Assembly (NCBI RefSeq): GCF_014931565.1
Contig: NZ_CP063353.1
Location: forward strand, 3,472,001-3,536,000
Length of the DNA stretch: 64,000 nucleotides
Direction: 5' to 3'
From: Clostridium sp. 'deep sea'
GTDB taxonomy: Bacteria; Bacillota; UBA994; PWPR01
The translations under genes and the position numbers were made by a program. Shown piece by piece: positions 25,479 to 35,096 of this stretch. Positions within the stretch are counted from its first letter, which is position 1, and each line of letters opens with the position of its first letter. Below the pieces are notes generated by a model that saw only the letters and a program-made list of their open reading frames with translations, ran no database searches and was not told the origin of the DNA.

Positions 25479-26745
25479 TTTTCATTCTCTTTTCTGCTCT
25501 GGTTTCTATAATAGCATGCACAAAGGCGTAAACAAATACGCCAATAATTAATAATGGTATTGAAACTATAAAAACAACAGCCCCTGCTGCTAAAGCAGCA
25601 AATAAGCCAATTAATACTAATATTGCAAGAGCAACATTTCTTATTACGTAAATCCAGTTATATAGTTTTTTATAACCTAACTTTATAAGTAACTTTTGTA
25701 AAGGAGATGCTAATTTATATTCTATTTCAAGGTCTGTAAGAGCATGTTTGTAATTAAAATTAGCAATAAAAGTACTTATAAATCGTTTACTTGCAAGGTA
25801 ACATTTTAATTTTCCTCTAGTTGCGAAAATTGATTTTTTACTCTTTTTAGCTAAAGCTTTATAAGTTTTTAAGGCTCTTTTAAGCTCCTTTTTTTTATAC
25901 ATTATATTTGCTTCATATCTTAAAACATCATTATCCACATTAAAAGCCTTAAATATTTGGCAGCTTTGTAAACACTCGTCATACAGCTCTAGCTCATATT
26001 CACTCATTAGCTTAAGCTTATAAAGATTTGGGTTATTATTAAGCTCTAAAGCTTTATTGCAATTATTAATAACTGCTAAATAATCACATTCTAAAAAAAG
26101 CAAGTAGGCATTAAGCCAACACTGATAAAACTCTTCACTTTTTTGATATGATAAATTATCAAGATGTTTAAAACTAATAATATCATCATATAATGGATAG
26201 TTTACTAAAGTTACATAGGTTGTATTAGTATCTTCTAATAAAAAGTGTTCATTTAAATACTGCCAAACTGCAATACTTATGCAATAGTTTTTACCAAAAT
26301 AAGAGCTTGCAAAGGCATCAACAATAGTTTCTTCATGCAAAGTTAAGCTATTAAAGAGCTCATGCCATTCAGCTACTTTACTACGTTTTGAAAAATCACA
26401 ATATACCTTATCTAAAATCTTTTTGCATCCTTCATAGGTAGGTAAACTAAGGTAACTGCTAAAGTTAGGGTACTGAATACTAGGTTCTGTTTGTTTATAC
26501 TGAAGTTCGGACTGCAAGCTATTACTTACATCAATTCCATTCTCTGCTACAGAACTATTGTTTTTAATTTGATGTTTAAGGTGTTTTTTAGCTTCAGTAT
26601 AAGCCTGCTGAATTTCTAACATTAAAGTATGGTTATCATTATTATTAGCCTCTTTTATTAACAAAGCATAGGCCTTTTTAATTTCTTTTTGGCTAGCATC
26701 ATTTTTTATATTAAGAGTTTCCCACCATTTTTTATTGCTATCCAT
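25468..26745 (-). CDS. DjlB/DjlC-like J-domain membrane protein lacking HPD
   Basis: A 425-residue protein. Residues 6-56 look like a J domain (WETLNIKNDASQKEIKKAYA, then QQAYTEAKKHL), but the loop that should carry His-Pro-Asp reads KEANNNDNH. A central helical, TPR-like region (about 200-330) and two C-terminal membrane segments (about 365-415) follow, the layout of DjlB/DjlC. J proteins stimulate Hsp70 ATPase through HPD, so this one may act as an adaptor or regulator of the adjacent HscC-like protein. It begins at a TAATG overlap with that gene. Confidence 0.75.
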   Translation of the reverse strand: MDSNKKWWETLNIKNDASQKEIKKAYALLIKEANNNDNHTLMLEIQQAYTEAKKHLKHQIKNNSSVAENGIDVSNSLQSELQYKQTEPSIQYPNFSSYLSLPTYEGCKKILDKVYCDFSKRSKVAEWHELFNSLTLHEETIVDAFASSYFGKNYCISIAVWQYLNEHFLLEDTNTTYVTLVNYPLYDDIISFKHLDNLSYQKSEEFYQCWLNAYLLFLECDYLAVINNCNKALELNNNPNLYKLKLMSEYELELYDECLQSCQIFKAFNVDNDVLRYEANIMYKKKELKRALKTYKALAKKSKKSIFATRGKLKCYLASKRFISTFIANFNYKHALTDLEIEYKLASPLQKLLIKLGYKKLYNWIYVIRNVALAILVLIGLFAALAAGAVVFIVSIPLLIIGVFVYAFVHAIIETRAEKRMKNEQ

Positions 26746-28436
26746 TAGTACTGATCCTCCACAAACTCATAAAATTCTAACAAGCGTTGTTTGGCTTCCT
26801 TTATTATGGTACGATTTTGACTCTCTAGAGCCGACTCAAATAAAGATATTTCAAAGGTTATTTGATTACGTAATTCTCCTAAGGTTGTTTCATAATAACG
26901 ATTACCTTTAGCTATTAGCAATAAATTTTCATCTTGATCTTTGGGGTGCAATTTTAAGCTTTCAATTAATTTTAGATGTTTTTCTATGTCTTGTTGTGAT
27001 AAATTGTTTTTGTTTAGTAATATCTCTTTTTTTACTTCACCTGTATTAGTAGATGTAACCTCAACCTCTAATATTCCATTAATATCGTAGGTAAACCTTA
27101 CACCAACTTCTGCTAATCCACTTGGTAGCGGTGGAACTTTAATGCTTATTTTACCTAGTTTAAGATTGTCAGAAACCATTCTACTTTCACCCTGATACAC
27201 AACTACATTAATAGATTCTTGATTATCTCTAGTAGTTACATAGCTGTGTGAATAACTACATGGTACTATAGTGTTGCGTTCAATAATTGGTGAAAATACA
27301 CCTGTTTTATATTCATTGGGTGTTATGGCTTGAGCTACTGCTATTCCTAAGGTAAAGGGACAAACATCTGTTAAAACTATGTCTTTTAATTCCTCATTAT
27401 GAGCATTCATTGCAGCAAGTATAGCTGCCCCCCTAACAATAACTTCATCAGGGTTTAAGTAACATAAAGGAAGTCTTGCAAACAATGTTGCTAAAAAATT
27501 TTTGACAGCAGGAATTTTAGTTGAACCACCAACCATAATAATTTCATCTATGTAATCTAGTTTTATATGGGCATCTCTAATAGCTTTTTTTAAAGGTAAC
27601 TTCATTTTTAACATTATATTTTTAATAACATTATTAAACTCGTCTTTAGAAATTATAGTATTATGTTCTGTGTCATTTATGCAAATATTAAATGTAGCTG
27701 TGTTATTATCACTTAATTGCATTTTGCAACGTTCAGCTAAAAATTTAAGCTTTGCTTTTTCATATGTTGTTAAAGAATTTTTTGGCACATTAATTTTAGT
27801 GCAAATATAATTCATTAATGCTTTATCAAAATCTTGACCACCTAAGTAGTTGTCACCAGCTACTGCCCTCACCTCTAAAATAGACTCAAATATCTCTAAT
27901 ATGGAAACATCAAACGTTCCACCACCTAAGTCTACTATAACAACTGTTTTATCATTTTTAGATTTATGTAAGTGATAAGCTGTTGCAGCAGCAGTTGGTT
28001 CATTAATTAATCTTTTTACCTTTATGCCAGCTATTAAAGCAGCTTGGATAGTAGCTTTGCGTTGTTGCTCATTAAAGTAAGCTGGAACACTTATTACAGC
28101 CTGCTCAACAGGCTCGTTTAGGTAGTTTTCAGCATCAATTACCAGCGATTTTAGTACTAATGCAGATAAATCTATGGCACTAAATTCTTTATCACCCAAA
28201 TAATACTTTTTATTGGTTCCCATAAAACGTTTAAACTCTTTAGCTGAATGTTTTGGGTTATTAACTGAGAGCTCTTTAGCGACCTTGCCCACAACAACCT
28301 CTCCTGATTCTAAAATACTAACAACAGATGGAGTTAAATTATCACCTAACGAATTGGGTATAATCTCTACATTGTTATTTTTATAACAAGCAACTAAGCT
28401 ATTAGTTGTACCTAAGTCTATACCTATTACTGCCAT
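26745..28436 (-). CDS. hscC: Hsp70 family chaperone, HscC-like
   Basis: A 563-residue Hsp70; E. coli HscC is 556, DnaK about 610. The nucleotide-binding domain has GIDLGTTNSLVACY, then VVIVDLGGGTFDVSIL and IIMVGGSTKIPAV. The substrate domain is present (TDVCPFTLGIAVA, then YDINGILEVEVTS), with a shortened lid. It lacks the DnaK C-terminal tail and is not next to grpE or dnaJ. First gene of a three-gene leftward operon with a J-like protein and a DUF1266 protein, arranged like the E. coli ybe-hscC cluster. GGAGA precedes the ATG; no CIRCE element is visible upstream. Confidence 0.9.
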   Translation of the reverse strand: MAVIGIDLGTTNSLVACYKNNNVEIIPNSLGDNLTPSVVSILESGEVVVGKVAKELSVNNPKHSAKEFKRFMGTNKKYYLGDKEFSAIDLSALVLKSLVIDAENYLNEPVEQAVISVPAYFNEQQRKATIQAALIAGIKVKRLINEPTAAATAYHLHKSKNDKTVVIVDLGGGTFDVSILEIFESILEVRAVAGDNYLGGQDFDKALMNYICTKINVPKNSLTTYEKAKLKFLAERCKMQLSDNNTATFNICINDTEHNTIISKDEFNNVIKNIMLKMKLPLKKAIRDAHIKLDYIDEIIMVGGSTKIPAVKNFLATLFARLPLCYLNPDEVIVRGAAILAAMNAHNEELKDIVLTDVCPFTLGIAVAQAITPNEYKTGVFSPIIERNTIVPCSYSHSYVTTRDNQESINVVVYQGESRMVSDNLKLGKISIKVPPLPSGLAEVGVRFTYDINGILEVEVTSTNTGEVKKEILLNKNNLSQQDIEKHLKLIESLKLHPKDQDENLLLIAKGNRYYETTLGELRNQITFEISLFESALESQNRTIIKEAKQRLLEFYEFVEDQY

Positions 28437-28614
28437 TATATATAATCTCCTTCACTTAATTTGAAAGCAGTTATTGATAAATAATTATATCATAAATTAC
28501 TACTACCTAATTATTTACTATTATTAAAATATAAATTAATTTGATAATTGACTAAAATACAGCAATATAAAACTTAATTTAAAATCAACTTGTAGGCAAT
28601 ATTATTATACATCT

Positions 28615-28643
28615 TTAAAACTACTAAAAATCATGTTATAATC
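28615..28643 (+). promoter_or_regulatory. Extended -10 promoter of the GNAT gene
   Basis: TGTTATAAT (28635-28643) is a consensus extended -10. The -35 region (28615-28620) is weak (TTAAAA). It lies about 55 bp before the ATG. Confidence 0.5.
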
Positions 28644-28698
28644 AAACAAACATTACTTATGTTTTAATATTAATAGATTTATGTTTGGAGGGTTTTGT

Positions 28699-29217
28699 AT
28701 GAATAAAAGATTAAGCTATAAAATTGCTGGTATAAATGACTGTGAGATTTTAACTAACATAGCTTACTCTTGGAGTGATTATAAGCTTATGGGAGGGCAG
28801 GGTTTTAAACCAAACTATATTTATAAATGTGTAACCGAAGGTGATTTACCGCCAATTGAGGGTGCCTCAAAAGATAACTACACTATTAAAGTTATTATTG
28901 ATGAAGATAGCAACAAAATTATTGGTTATTATGATTATTATATGGGTTATCCTAATGAACATACATTATGGATAGGTATGATGATAATAGCTAAAAAATA
29001 TCGAAAAGCTGGTTATGGCAAAGAGTGTTTTAATAATATTATTAAAGAAGCCAAAGAAAAAGGTGCGCAAAGAATTGGTTTAGCAGTGTATTTAAAGAAT
29101 TGGCCAGCCCTTAATTTTTGGTTTAAACAGGGATTTAGTAAAATTATAGGTATTTACGGCGATCAGGAATATAGTGAAAGCAATTATTCTACGATAGCCT
29201 TGCAGTTTTTAATGTAG
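28699..29217 (+). CDS. GNAT family N-acetyltransferase
   Basis: A 172-residue single-domain acetyltransferase. The acetyl-CoA loop is KKYRKAGYGKECF (R/KxxGxG), and the fold ends with LAVYLKNWPALNFWFKQGFS. The acceptor is unknown. I start at ATG 28699 with GGAGGG just before it; an ATG at 28681 is on the leader. Divergent from hscC across about 260 bp. Confidence 0.85.
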   Translation: MNKRLSYKIAGINDCEILTNIAYSWSDYKLMGGQGFKPNYIYKCVTEGDLPPIEGASKDNYTIKVIIDEDSNKIIGYYDYYMGYPNEHTLWIGMMIIAKKYRKAGYGKECFNNIIKEAKEKGAQRIGLAVYLKNWPALNFWFKQGFSKIIGIYGDQEYSESNYSTIALQFLM

Positions 29218-29320
29218 AAAATACCTATAACAGTAATATAAATAAAAAACTAACTAGTAGCATTGTTTTCAAAATAATTATATAGGTGTTAAACTAAAAA
29301 TAACATTATAGATTATTAAG

Positions 29321-29341
29321 AAACCAGTTTTTAACTGGTTT
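29321..29341 (+). terminator. Possible terminator after the GNAT gene
   Basis: AAACCAGTT/AACTGGTTT stem with a TTT loop, about 105 bp after the stop codon; the downstream T-run is poor (ATGTTTG). Confidence 0.45.
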
Positions 29342-29512
29342 ATGTTTGAAAAGTGAACTTTCTTTAAAAAATAGTTGATATAAAATTTTATAGGAATATA
29401 ATAGATTTTAGATTATTTTTTATACAACATATTATAAATAAAATAATCAGCTAAAAAACAACTATTATAGTTGATATATTTATAATTTGTTAAAAACAAG
29501 GGAGAAAACTAT

Positions 29513-30625
29513 ATGAAATTCAAACAGGTTTTGGCTTGTATTTTTACTTTTTTACTTATGTTTAGTGTTGCTGGATGTACATCTCAAGCAGAGTATTTAG
29601 AAATGACTATGAACTTAGTTGAAAACAACCCTAGTGAACTACCGCAACTATTTGAAAACCTCAACAGCAAAACTGTTGATGAGTTTAAACTAAAGATTGA
29701 TGAGCAAGTTCAAGTCTTTTTAGATAAAGGATCATATCAAGAAGCAATTGACTTACTAGAAAAATTAACTAGAGTTGATGAATTAAAAGACTACATAAAT
29801 CTAAATAATATAATAATAAATAGTATTAAAGAATCTAATGAATACTTTATTAAAGGTCAAGAATACTATAGTCAAATAGCTGATGTAAAGGAATTAGCTA
29901 AAAAGCAATTAGTTATTGACAATGCCATAGAAAACTTTAACAAGGTACTTATTGATGATAAGTTGAATTATAACAACGCTCAAGATATTATGGCAGAGTT
30001 AATTCCCCAATTCAATAGTGTAGTTTCTCAAAGATATGTTAAACGAGCTAAAGAATTATATGATTCAAAAGAGTATAAACTGGCTGTAGAGGGATTAAAT
30101 GAAGCATTAAAATTTAAACAAAGTAAAGAAATAAAAGAACTTAAAGAACAGTATTTAGCTAAGTTAGCTGAACATATAGAAAGTAATATAGTTAGTAACT
30201 ATGATGAAATGAGCAATATTACATGGCATTATGCTAAGAATACATCTAAAACAATAGATTATTTCACATTTTATACCTATGTAGGAGAACGAGACAGTAA
30301 ATATTGGCTTTGTCTCACAACAGGGTTTAGTATATCTGATTGGGTATTTTTTAATAAAATTGATGTAAAAGCAGATGAAGAGAGATTTACTATTACTTTT
30401 GATTATTTTGAAGATAAAGTAGAGGAAGTTAGCTTAAGCGGTGTACAAGAGTGGATATCTATTACTGATCCTTGTTATGATAACTTAAAAAAAATAGCTA
30501 ACGCAAAAGAGGTGAAGTTTAGATTCTCTGGTGATGATTATTATAAAGATTTTAAACTCAGCTCAAGTCAGCAAAAAAAGCTTAACCAAGTTTTAGATTA
30601 TTATAAGCTAAAAATAAAAGATTAG
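29513..30625 (+). CDS. Lipoprotein with helical repeats, function unknown
   Basis: A 370-residue secreted lipoprotein. The signal peptide ends in the lipobox SVAGC (cysteine at about 22). Residues about 35-225 are helical and TPR-like, including ELYDSKEYKLAVEGLNEAL. The C-terminal part (about 235-370) is rich in aromatic residues and beta-strand-like (TIDYFTFYTYVG). I do not recognise the family. It has a strong terminator behind it and so is a single-gene unit. Confidence 0.75.
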   Translation: MKFKQVLACIFTFLLMFSVAGCTSQAEYLEMTMNLVENNPSELPQLFENLNSKTVDEFKLKIDEQVQVFLDKGSYQEAIDLLEKLTRVDELKDYINLNNIIINSIKESNEYFIKGQEYYSQIADVKELAKKQLVIDNAIENFNKVLIDDKLNYNNAQDIMAELIPQFNSVVSQRYVKRAKELYDSKEYKLAVEGLNEALKFKQSKEIKELKEQYLAKLAEHIESNIVSNYDEMSNITWHYAKNTSKTIDYFTFYTYVGERDSKYWLCLTTGFSISDWVFFNKIDVKADEERFTITFDYFEDKVEEVSLSGVQEWISITDPCYDNLKKIANAKEVKFRFSGDDYYKDFKLSSSQQKKLNQVLDYYKLKIKD

Positions 30626-30640
30626 AAATAACTACAAATA

Positions 30641-30676
30641 AAACAACCAGCATACTAATTTGCTGGTTGTTTAGTT
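30641..30676 (+). terminator. Terminator after the lipoprotein gene
   Basis: A 12-bp stem AAACAACCAGCA/TGCTGGTTGTTT (30641-30652 with 30661-30672), 8-nt loop, then AGTTTATT. Confidence 0.8.
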
Positions 30677-30783
30677 TATTATTAAGATTCTCTTATCACA
30701 AACTATTGCTAAATGGTATACTTAGTTTATAAGTAATATACTGCTATTAATTAATAAATAATTAACCTAGGAGGTAACTCAAA

Positions 30784-31329
30784 ATGAACTTAGATAATGC
30801 CATTAAACAGCGAAGAAGCATTCGCAAATTTACTAATTATTATGTAACAGATGAACAGTTAAATGAAGCTATGCAAGCTGTACGTTTTGCGCCATCTTGG
30901 GCAAATACGCAGTGCTGGCACTTTATAGCTATTAGAGATAAAGGGTTAATGAAACAATTAGTAGAAGAATGTTATGCAAAAAATCCTGCAAGTAAAGCAT
31001 CACTTACTAGCTCCTTAATTTTAGTAGCTTGTTATGATACTACAAAATCTGGTTTTTATAAAGGTAACTCTTGGAACAATGTTGGTACATGGGCTATGTT
31101 TGATTTAGGTATGGCATGCCAAAACCTATCTTTAAAATTACATGAAATGGGTTTAGGTAGTGTTATTGTGGGATCGTATGATAATAAAAGAGCTGCTGAA
31201 ATCTTAAATATTAGTGGAGATATTCAAATTGCAGCTATAATACCTGTTGGGCAGCCTGCACAGCAACCTGTTGCTCCAAAACGCAAAGAGGTTAGCGAAT
31301 TTTTACATTTAAATAAGTATAGTAAGTAA
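30784..31329 (+). CDS. Nitroreductase family protein
   Basis: A 181-residue FMN-dependent oxidoreductase. The FMN-binding start is AIKQRRSIRKFTNYYVTDEQ, with RFAPSWANTQCWHFIAI, a canonical nitroreductase pattern, and GLGSVIVGSYDNKRAAEILN near the end. It probably forms a homodimer in the cytoplasm and reduces nitro groups, quinones or other acceptors. AGGAGGT precedes the ATG. It is co-transcribed with the HD-domain gene 20 bp downstream. Confidence 0.92.
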   Translation: MNLDNAIKQRRSIRKFTNYYVTDEQLNEAMQAVRFAPSWANTQCWHFIAIRDKGLMKQLVEECYAKNPASKASLTSSLILVACYDTTKSGFYKGNSWNNVGTWAMFDLGMACQNLSLKLHEMGLGSVIVGSYDNKRAAEILNISGDIQIAAIIPVGQPAQQPVAPKRKEVSEFLHLNKYSK

Positions 31330-31349
31330 TTTGGAGTAGGGGGAATATA

Positions 31350-31934
31350 ATGCAGACTGAAAAAATGTTTAATCTCTATTTATTGGTTAAAGATTTAGAG
31401 CAAATGAAAAACCGCATGCTAAATACTTATACAAGCGATGGAAAACAAGAAAGTCTGGCTGAACATTCTTGGAGAGTAGCTGTAATGGCCTACGTTCTAG
31501 CTCAATCAGAAAAAGATTTAAATATTAGTCGAGTGCTTGAGCTTAGTTTAGTTCAGGACTTAGGTCAACTTTATTGTGAAGAGTATACTGCTAAAAATCA
31601 AGACAAAGACACGCTAAAATATAAGAACGAGTTACGAAACATTCATAAAATAGCTAGCTATTTACCCATTGCATCTTCTAAAAAAGTAATTGATTTATGG
31701 AAAGAATACAACAAAGCAGAAACTAAAGAGGCAATATTCATAAAGGCTATAGCTCAATTAGAGACAATAACCCAGTATATTCAAGCCCAAAATCCTCCTA
31801 ATTATAATCCAAAATATAGTTCAAAAGAAGGTTTACAATTTACAGATCATTTTAAAACAACTAAAGAATTTAGAGCGATACTTAATGGTGAATTAAAGTA
31901 TCTCAAAAAAGAGCAAGACAATCCAAAAATATAG
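31350..31934 (+). CDS. HD-domain protein, YfbR/HDDC2-like, metal site degenerate
   Basis: A 194-residue protein with the YfbR/HDDC2 5'-nucleotidase fold: ESLAEHSWRVAVMAYVLA carries the first histidine, and VIDLWKEYNKAETKEA is the usual following helix. However the HD doublet reads LVQDLGQL (His to Gln, and Glu to Gln two residues on), and the distal KDxDKLE reads KAIAQLE, losing its aspartate. It is therefore probably not a metal-dependent phosphohydrolase; a binding or regulatory role is possible. GGAGTAGGGGG precedes the ATG; operon partner of the nitroreductase. Confidence 0.75.
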   Translation: MQTEKMFNLYLLVKDLEQMKNRMLNTYTSDGKQESLAEHSWRVAVMAYVLAQSEKDLNISRVLELSLVQDLGQLYCEEYTAKNQDKDTLKYKNELRNIHKIASYLPIASSKKVIDLWKEYNKAETKEAIFIKAIAQLETITQYIQAQNPPNYNPKYSSKEGLQFTDHFKTTKEFRAILNGELKYLKKEQDNPKI

Positions 31935-31945
31935 TATAAAAATAA

Positions 31946-31981
31946 GTTGCCAAAAGCATTATACTACATGGTTTTGGCAAC
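31946..31981. terminator. Hairpin terminator between the HD gene and pflA
   Basis: GTTGCCAAAA/TTTTGGCAAC (31946-31955 with 31972-31981) with a 16-nt loop, between two convergent units. The T-runs are short on either strand, so efficiency is uncertain. Confidence 0.55.
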
Positions 31982-32003
31982 AGGGTTTTAAGTGTAAATT
32001 GTA

Positions 32004-32714
32004 CTAAATCAACTCATTTAATATTTTCTGGAGTTTATTTAGCTTATTCAAGTTCATGTCATTAATCGTGTTTAAACTATAAGGAATATTTAATTCTTGA
32101 TATTTATATACGCCTAAGGAATGATATGCCAATAACTCAACCTTTTCTATATTACTTTTATTAAAGCTATTTATTTCTTTAGCCAAACATTCAATGTGAG
32201 TTATTGAGTCGGTTAGCTTAGGAACTACAACATGTTTTAGCCATAGTTTTTTATTACTTTTTATAACAGCTTCTTTAAAGCTAAGGTATTCAGTTATGCT
32301 GTGATTGGTTATTTGTTTATAGGTATTTGCATCTTCATGTTTTATATCTAAAATGATTAAATCACAGTACTCGAGGATTTCCTCATAGTTGCCAAAGCCA
32401 ACTCCACTTGTATCTATTGCTGTGTGTAAACCTTTTTCTTTACACTTTTTTAAACACTTAAGCAAGAATTTAGGCTGTGCCAATGGTTCGCCTCCCGAAA
32501 AGGTTATGCCACCACAATTACTAAAGTAGGGTTTTAGGTTTAAGGCTTTATTTACAATAAAATCACAAGTGATCTTATGACCGCTATTAAATTGCCATGT
32601 ATCTGGGTTATGGCAATACAAACAACGCAGAGTACAGCCCTGAAAAAAAACAACCATTCTAATACCAGGCCCGTCAAGAGTACCTAAGGTTTCTATGGAA
32701 TGAATTCTACCCAT
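32004..32714 (-). CDS. pflA: Pyruvate formate-lyase-activating enzyme (radical SAM)
   Basis: A 236-residue radical SAM enzyme that installs the glycyl radical on PflB. The cluster motif is CTLRCLYCHNPDTW (CxxxCxxC), then GGITFSGGEPLAQP, and IDTSGVG. The length is that of PflA; it lacks the extra ferredoxin insert found in activators of other glycyl radical enzymes. It follows pflB by 12 bp in the same leftward operon, under the ZTP riboswitch. Confidence 0.94.
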   Translation of the reverse strand: MGRIHSIETLGTLDGPGIRMVVFFQGCTLRCLYCHNPDTWQFNSGHKITCDFIVNKALNLKPYFSNCGGITFSGGEPLAQPKFLLKCLKKCKEKGLHTAIDTSGVGFGNYEEILEYCDLIILDIKHEDANTYKQITNHSITEYLSFKEAVIKSNKKLWLKHVVVPKLTDSITHIECLAKEINSFNKSNIEKVELLAYHSLGVYKYQELNIPYSLNTINDMNLNKLNKLQKILNELI

Positions 32715-32726
32715 CTCTTTTTTACC

Positions 32727-34955
32727 TTACATTTTGCTGTGAAAAGTTCTTTTGATAATATCCATTTGCTGTTCATGGGTTAGTCTATTAAATTTAACAG
32801 CATAACCCGAGACTCTAATGGTAAGGTTAGGATACTTTTGAGGGTTATCCATGGCATCTTGCAAAATATCTCTATCTATTACATTAACATTTAAATGGTG
32901 ACCCTTTAAACTAAAGTAGCCATCTAAAATTGCCTGTAAATTAGCTATTTGATGCCTTAGCTTTTTTCCTATTGCCTGTGGCACTATAGTAAAGGTATTA
33001 GAGATACCATCTTCGCAAACCCCTTTGTAACTTAGTTTTGCAACTGAGTTTAGGCTAGCTAAAGCCCCACTATTGTCACGCCCATGCATAGGGTTAGCTC
33101 CTGGAGCAAAGGGTTCGCCCAACTTTCTGCCATCTGGTGTTGAACCTGTTTTTTTACCATAAACAATGTTTGAGGTTATAGTTAATACCGATAAAGTATG
33201 TTTTGCATCTCGATAGGTTTTATGTTTTCGGAGTTCTTTTATGAACAATTCAAGTATTTCCTTGGCAATAAAATCTACTCTATCATCGTCATTTCCATAA
33301 GTAGGAAAGCTTCCTTTAACCTCAAAATCAACTGCAATATTGTTTTTTGTAATTGCAGTTACTTGGGCATATTTTATGGCACTTAAGCTGTCTGCTACAA
33401 TAGATAAACCAGCAACCCCAAAGGCCATATATCTATTAATATCTATATCATGTAAGGCCATTTGACTTGCTTCGTAGGCGTACTTATCATGCATGTAATG
33501 AATTATATTCATTGTATCTACATATATTTTTGCTACTTTAGCTAAAACTTTTTTATAGTTTCTTAGTACATCTTCATATTTAAGACTGTTATTACTTAGG
33601 TTTGATATACCATCAATTATTTTTTCACCTGTTTTTTCATCTACGCCACCATTAATAGCATAAAGTAAAGCCTTAGCAATATTGCAACGTGCCCCAAAAA
33701 ATTGCATTTCTTTACCTATTTTCATGGCTGAAATACAGCAAGCAATGGCATAATCATCACCATAAATCGGTCTCATAATATCATCGTTCTCATACTGTAT
33801 GGATGAGGTTTTAATACTCATACTACAGCAATATTGTTTAAAGTTTACAGGTAATTGTTTAGCCCACAAAACAGTAATATTAGGCTCTGGAGCAGCAGCT
33901 AAATTTGTTAAGCTATGAATAAACCGATAGGAGGTTTTGGTAATTAAATGTCTGCCATCTAGTCCTATACCGCCAATAGACTCTGTAATCCAGTTAGGAT
34001 CTCCGGCAAATAGTTCATTATACTCTGGGGTTCGTAAATGGCGAATTGCTCTTAATTTTAAAACAAACTGGTCAATTAGCTCTTGGGCGTATTCTTCTCT
34101 TATTAACTCTTGCGCTAAATCTCTTTCTATATAGATGTCTAAAAATGTGCTTACTCTTCCCAGTGACATGGCAGCCCCATTGTTTTCTTTTACAGCAGCT
34201 AAATAACCAAAGTACAAGTACTGAATTGCATCTTGAGCATTTGTTGCTGGCTTAGAAATATCTATTTTGTATTTCAAGGCCATTTCTTTTATTGCCCTAA
34301 GTGCTTTAATTTGCTCTGTAATTTCTTCTTTTAACCTAATATTAAATTCATTCATTGGCGAAGTTATTAAATTAAAGTTAGTTAATTTTTCACGAATTAA
34401 ATAATCTAGCCCATATAATGCTATTCTGCGATAGTCTCCAATTATTCTACCCCTGCCATAAGCATCAGGAAGCCCAGTTAACAATCCCACAGATCTAGCC
34501 TTGCGAGTTAAAGGACTATATACATCAAAAACCCCGTCGTTATGGCTTTTACGATACTTGCTAAAATTTTTAAGCAAATTGTTTTTATCAGTGTATCCAT
34601 ATGCGATTAAAGCACTTTTTACCATACGAACTCCACCATAGGCATTTATCATTCTTTTTAAAGCTGTGTCTGTTTGTAAACCCACAATGAGCTCATTTTG
34701 TTTATCAAGATAACCTGCACTAAAGTTATTTATTCCAGAAAGGTTAGCTAAATCAATATCTAATACCCCTTGTTTTTGCTCTTTTTGCTGTAAAGTTACT
34801 AGCTTATTTAATAAATTTTTGGTTTTACTGGTGGCCTTTTGCAAAAAATCCTCATTGCCATTGTAGGGGCAGTAGTTTAACTGAATAAAATCCCTAACAT
34901 TTATTTCAGTATTCCATTTACCTTGTTTAAAAAATCTCCATGCTTCTGCTAACAT
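32727..34955 (-). CDS. pflB: Formate C-acetyltransferase (pyruvate formate-lyase)
   Basis: Converts pyruvate and CoA to acetyl-CoA and formate in anaerobic metabolism and supplies formate for one-carbon reactions. The 742-residue protein has the catalytic pair Cys406-Cys407 (AIACCISAM), the [10 protein letters not shown] segment before it, and the glycyl radical at Gly717 (RVSGYAVKF). The double cysteine marks true PFL rather than other glycyl radical enzymes. AGGAGGT precedes the ATG. A ZTP riboswitch with terminator lies in the leader. Activated by PflA, encoded just downstream. Confidence 0.96.
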   Translation of the reverse strand: MLAEAWRFFKQGKWNTEINVRDFIQLNYCPYNGNEDFLQKATSKTKNLLNKLVTLQQKEQKQGVLDIDLANLSGINNFSAGYLDKQNELIVGLQTDTALKRMINAYGGVRMVKSALIAYGYTDKNNLLKNFSKYRKSHNDGVFDVYSPLTRKARSVGLLTGLPDAYGRGRIIGDYRRIALYGLDYLIREKLTNFNLITSPMNEFNIRLKEEITEQIKALRAIKEMALKYKIDISKPATNAQDAIQYLYFGYLAAVKENNGAAMSLGRVSTFLDIYIERDLAQELIREEYAQELIDQFVLKLRAIRHLRTPEYNELFAGDPNWITESIGGIGLDGRHLITKTSYRFIHSLTNLAAAPEPNITVLWAKQLPVNFKQYCCSMSIKTSSIQYENDDIMRPIYGDDYAIACCISAMKIGKEMQFFGARCNIAKALLYAINGGVDEKTGEKIIDGISNLSNNSLKYEDVLRNYKKVLAKVAKIYVDTMNIIHYMHDKYAYEASQMALHDIDINRYMAFGVAGLSIVADSLSAIKYAQVTAITKNNIAVDFEVKGSFPTYGNDDDRVDFIAKEILELFIKELRKHKTYRDAKHTLSVLTITSNIVYGKKTGSTPDGRKLGEPFAPGANPMHGRDNSGALASLNSVAKLSYKGVCEDGISNTFTIVPQAIGKKLRHQIANLQAILDGYFSLKGHHLNVNVIDRDILQDAMDNPQKYPNLTIRVSGYAVKFNRLTHEQQMDIIKRTFHSKM

Positions 34956-34993
34956 TCAAAATACCTCCTATTTTGATGTTAAGCTCAGGAAAC

Positions 34994-35024
34994 AAAAAAC
35001 CACCTGAGCTTAAAGCCCAGGCGG
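34994..35024 (-). terminator. Riboswitch-controlled terminator of pflBA
   Basis: On the minus strand CCGCCTGGGCTT pairs with AGCTCAGGTGG (two G-U pairs), followed by six T at 34999-34994. The 5' arm is the 3' end of the ZTP aptamer, so ligand binding should prevent the stem. An alternative stem joins TTAAGCTCAGG (35013-35003) to CCTGAGCTTAA (34989-34979) and can act as antiterminator. Confidence 0.85.
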
Positions 35025-35087
35025 TCGGCATTCTTATTATTCACACTCCCTTGTGGTAAACGCCACAATTCCGCCAGTCATGTGATA
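35012..35087 (-). ncRNA. ZTP (ZMP) riboswitch, pfl motif
   Basis: Minus-strand elements in order: TCACA (35085-35081), TGACTGGCGG (35080-35071), stem TTGTGG/CCACAA (35068-35063 with 35056-35051), GGGAGTGTGA (35050-35041) whose TGTGA closes the first stem with TCACA, a short linker, and GCCGACCGCCTGGGC (35029-35015). GGCGG pairs with CCGCC to form the pseudoknot. This matches the pfl RNA that senses ZTP/ZMP, a sign of low formyl-folate, and turns on formate and one-carbon genes such as pflB. Confidence 0.95.
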
Positions 35088-35096
35088 TTGCGTTAC

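Noticed and set aside
28437-28698. CIRCE or other heat-shock operator before hscC
   Set aside because: No TTAGCACTC/GAGTGCTAA inverted repeat is present in the region between hscC and the GNAT gene.
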